Below, piece after piece: positions 18,765-20,190 of a stretch of 20,190 bases of DNA (position 1 is the first letter of the stretch; every line of letters starts with the position of its first letter). The position numbers were made by a program, and so were the translations under genes. The DNA comes from Saprospiraceae bacterium (GTDB lineage Bacteria > Bacteroidota > Bacteroidia > Chitinophagales > Saprospiraceae). The stretch lies in NCBI GenBank assembly GCA_016717655.1, contig JADKFC010000025.1, forward strand, positions 1 through 20,190, written 5' to 3'. The notes beneath the pieces were generated by a model, which worked only from the letters and a program-made list of their open reading frames with translations, was not told the DNA's origin and did not search any database.

Positions 18765-19049
18765 TTACAAACCTGATGCATTGATTTGTTTTATATATTC
18801 TTCTTTCAAATGTTGTGGAAAAAATTCATCTACATTTAATGAGTGTGTCTCCATAAAAATAGACAATGAAAATACATCCACATTTGAAATGGAATTTTTA
18901 ACTTCTTTACTTCCTTTACAAAGAAGCCTGTCTGCATAGTTTAGACATCTTTTTGCCCGTTGATAATTACCTTCCTGCAAAAATGACTTTGTCAGATTGG
19001 CAAAGCTTAGGGCTTTTTTATGGATTGGGATTATGGTCTTGGTTATCAT
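18765..19049 (-). CDS. 94-aa protein of unknown function at the head of the kdp operon
   Basis: A small soluble, mostly helical, Lys-rich protein with no signal peptide or membrane helix. Visible segments are KKALSFANLTKSFLQEGNYQ, RAKRCLNYADRLLCKGSKEV, and near the end DEFFPQHLKEEYIKQINAS. The middle resembles a TPR-like pair of helices (GNYQRAKRCLNYADRLL). From memory it resembles small proteins placed beside kdp genes in other Bacteroidota, possibly DUF7674, but I cannot confirm this here. It is the first gene after the palindromic control region and lies 77 bases ahead of the 27-aa ORF, so it is probably co-transcribed and may have a regulatory or accessory role in K+ uptake. Confidence 0.7.
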   Translation of the reverse strand: MITKTIIPIHKKALSFANLTKSFLQEGNYQRAKRCLNYADRLLCKGSKEVKNSISNVDVFSLSIFMETHSLNVDEFFPQHLKEEYIKQINASGL

Positions 19050-19144
19050 TTTTAATTTATGTTTTAGTATGCCAACATAAATTCAAATGATAGTCCATTT
19101 TTTCATATGTAAGATATACAACTGAATTTAAATGGATTATAAAA

Positions 19145-19160
19145 TGGCAAAGGTATGCCA
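19145..19160 (-). promoter_or_regulatory. Possible sigma-54 promoter element (TGGCAT...TTTGCC)
   Basis: Minus strand reads TGGCATACCTTTGCCA. TGGCA matches the -24 element of sigma-54 promoters and TTTGC resembles the -12 element. The spacing between GG and GC is 9 rather than the strict 10 bases, which could reflect one of the many deletions in this sequence. It is also an inverted repeat (ATGGCA/TGCCAT), so a protein-binding site is an alternative. It would place the start near 19134, about 85 bases before the 94-aa gene. Confidence 0.35.
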
Positions 19161-19170
19161 TCATTTATTA

Positions 19171-19189
19171 CCCTATCGTTTTGATAGGG
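19171..19189. promoter_or_regulatory. Palindromic operator, copy 1
   Basis: CCCTATC-GTTTT-GATAGGG on the plus strand: 7-bp inverted arms around a 5-base centre. The 15-base core is identical to a second copy 23 bases away. Such paired palindromes upstream of a promoter are typical binding sites for a dimeric enhancer-binding protein, and the adjacent gene encodes one. Confidence 0.65.
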
Positions 19190-19195
19190 GGAATC

Positions 19196-19210
19196 CTATC
19201 GTTTTGATAG
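19196..19210. promoter_or_regulatory. Palindromic operator, copy 2
   Basis: CTATC-GTTTT-GATAG, the same 15 bases as copy 1. The centres are 23 bp apart, about two helical turns, so two dimers could sit on nearly the same face. It ends 5 bases before the regulator's stop codon. Confidence 0.65.
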
Positions 19211-19215
19211 TCTAG

Positions 19216-20190
19216 TTAAGAAATTTTGTACTCGTCTATTTTTCGGTACAAAGTGGTAAGGGCTATATTTAGCAACTCTGCTGTCTTGGTTTTATTGCCA
19301 TTGGTATAATTCAATACTTTTTGAATGTGCAATTTTTCTGCACTAGCCAAATCGAATGCTGACAATATCTTACTACTGCCGGAAAGCGAAATATCTCTTT
19401 GTAATTCCAAAGGGAGGTGGTTGGCATTTAACTCAATGTCATCACAGAGAATCACACTACGTTCAATGACATTTTTCAATTCTCTGATATTTCCATGCCA
19501 TAGATGTTGTTTTAGATTCTCAATGACATCTGCATGAATGGACTGAATTTTTTTATCCATTTTCATAGAAAACAAAGATACAAAATGACGAGTCAGAGGC
19601 TCGATGTCCACTACTCTTTCTCTTAAGGCAGGGAGTTTGATTTGGAATACAGAAATCCTGTAATACAAATCTTCTCTGAAATGACCGAGTTCTATTTCTT
19701 TCTGCAAATCCCTATGGGTGGCAGCAATGATCTCTCCCACTCTAATAATTTCACCGGTTTCCAATACTCTAAGCAATTTAGCCTGGAGATCCGGTGCCAT
19801 CTCTCCTATTTCATCCAAAAAAATGGTACCATTATTGGCTTCCTCAAATAGTCCTTTTTGATCTCTTGTGGCTCCGGTAAAAGCTCCTGCCTTATGGCCA
19901 AACATCTCACTTTCAGTAAATCTTTGCTGAAGGCAGAACAGTTGATGGCTACAAAATTGTGTTTATTCCTTTTCGATTCCTGATGAATGGCTTGAGCAAA
20001 AACTTCTTTACCAGTACCTGTTTCTCCCGTAATTAATACAGTAGTATCAGTCACTGCAACTTTTTTAGCCATTTCTATGGCATGGAGTATCAATTTGGAC
20101 TTACCTATAACTTTCTCAAATGAATGTTTGTCTTCCAATTGTTTTTCTAGTCTCGCTACCTTCCTTGATAAAACAACCTTATCGATAGCT
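19216..20190 (-). CDS. Sigma-54-dependent (NtrC-type) transcriptional regulator, 3' part
   Basis: The AAA+ and DNA-binding parts of an enhancer-binding protein; the N-terminus, where a receiver or sensor domain would sit, is outside the window. The frame is open to 20190 (VARLEKQLEDKHSFEKVIGK). Walker A is GETGTGKE (20004-20027), the sigma-54 contact loop GAFTGA is at 19870-19887, and Walker B is GTIFLDEIGE. The arginine-finger region is FREDLYYRISVFQIKLPALR. The C-terminal Fis-type helix-turn-helix is KTKTAELLNIALTTLYRKID, ending EYKIS. One base is missing near 19918 (DLLESEMFGHK is read as DLLKVRC). About 10 codons appear to be missing near 19732, where RVGE joins IIAATHRD and the usual KVDVR strand is absent. 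It stands directly upstream of the kdp genes and probably replaces KdpE. Confidence 0.93.

Noticed and set aside
19062..19077. TGGCATACTAAAACAT on the minus strand as a sigma-54 promoter
   Set aside because: The -12 element is absent (AACA in place of TTGC) and the implied start would fall on the ATG of the 94-aa gene.

Overview
The window looks like a low-GC chromosome segment from a member of the Bacteroidota. RpoB, RpoC, EF-Tu and NusG read as Bacteroidota-type proteins. The promoter upstream of the tRNA cluster fits the phylum's TTTG/TAnnTTTG pattern, and the kdp locus has the Bacteroidota form: a split KdpD, a separate PAS/HAMP histidine kinase and an NtrC-type regulator. Every supported gene is on the minus strand, so transcription runs from high to low coordinates.

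Right to middle (20190 to 10161) is a complete kdp high-affinity K+ uptake locus. In transcription order it holds the 3' part of a sigma-54 enhancer-binding regulator, a short control region (19050-19215) with two identical palindromes and a TGGCA/TGCCA element, a 94-aa protein of unknown function, three tightly packed small membrane-protein ORFs (27 aa, KdpF 25 aa, 37 aa), kdpA, kdpB, kdpC, an outer-membrane beta-barrel porin, a KdpD that stops after its nucleotide-binding and USP-like parts, and a HAMP/PAS histidine kinase whose start codon overlaps the kdpD stop. Together these would sense K+ limitation, carry K+ across the outer membrane, and pump it in with the KdpFABC P-type ATPase.

A 437-base AT-rich stretch without a supported gene (9724-10160) separates this from the classical translation/transcription cluster: tRNA-Thr(TGT), tRNA-Tyr(GTA), tRNA-Gly(TCC), tRNA-Thr(GGT), tuf, a strong terminator, tRNA-Trp(CCA), secE, nusG, rplK, rplA, rplJ, rplL, two hairpins, rpoB and the 5' third of rpoC, which runs off the left edge.

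A dominant property of this sequence is its error load. Roughly two dozen one-base insertions or deletions, many in homopolymers, break essential genes (rpoB, rplJ, rplL, rplA, rplK, secE, tuf) as well as kdpB, kdpC, kdpD, the porin, the kinase and the regulator. Three larger gaps of about 85, 25 and 10 codons are also seen. These are best read as sequencing or assembly errors, not pseudogenes. rpoC (partial), nusG, kdpA, the 94-aa gene and the small ORFs read cleanly. Gene boundaries below are given for the repaired genes.
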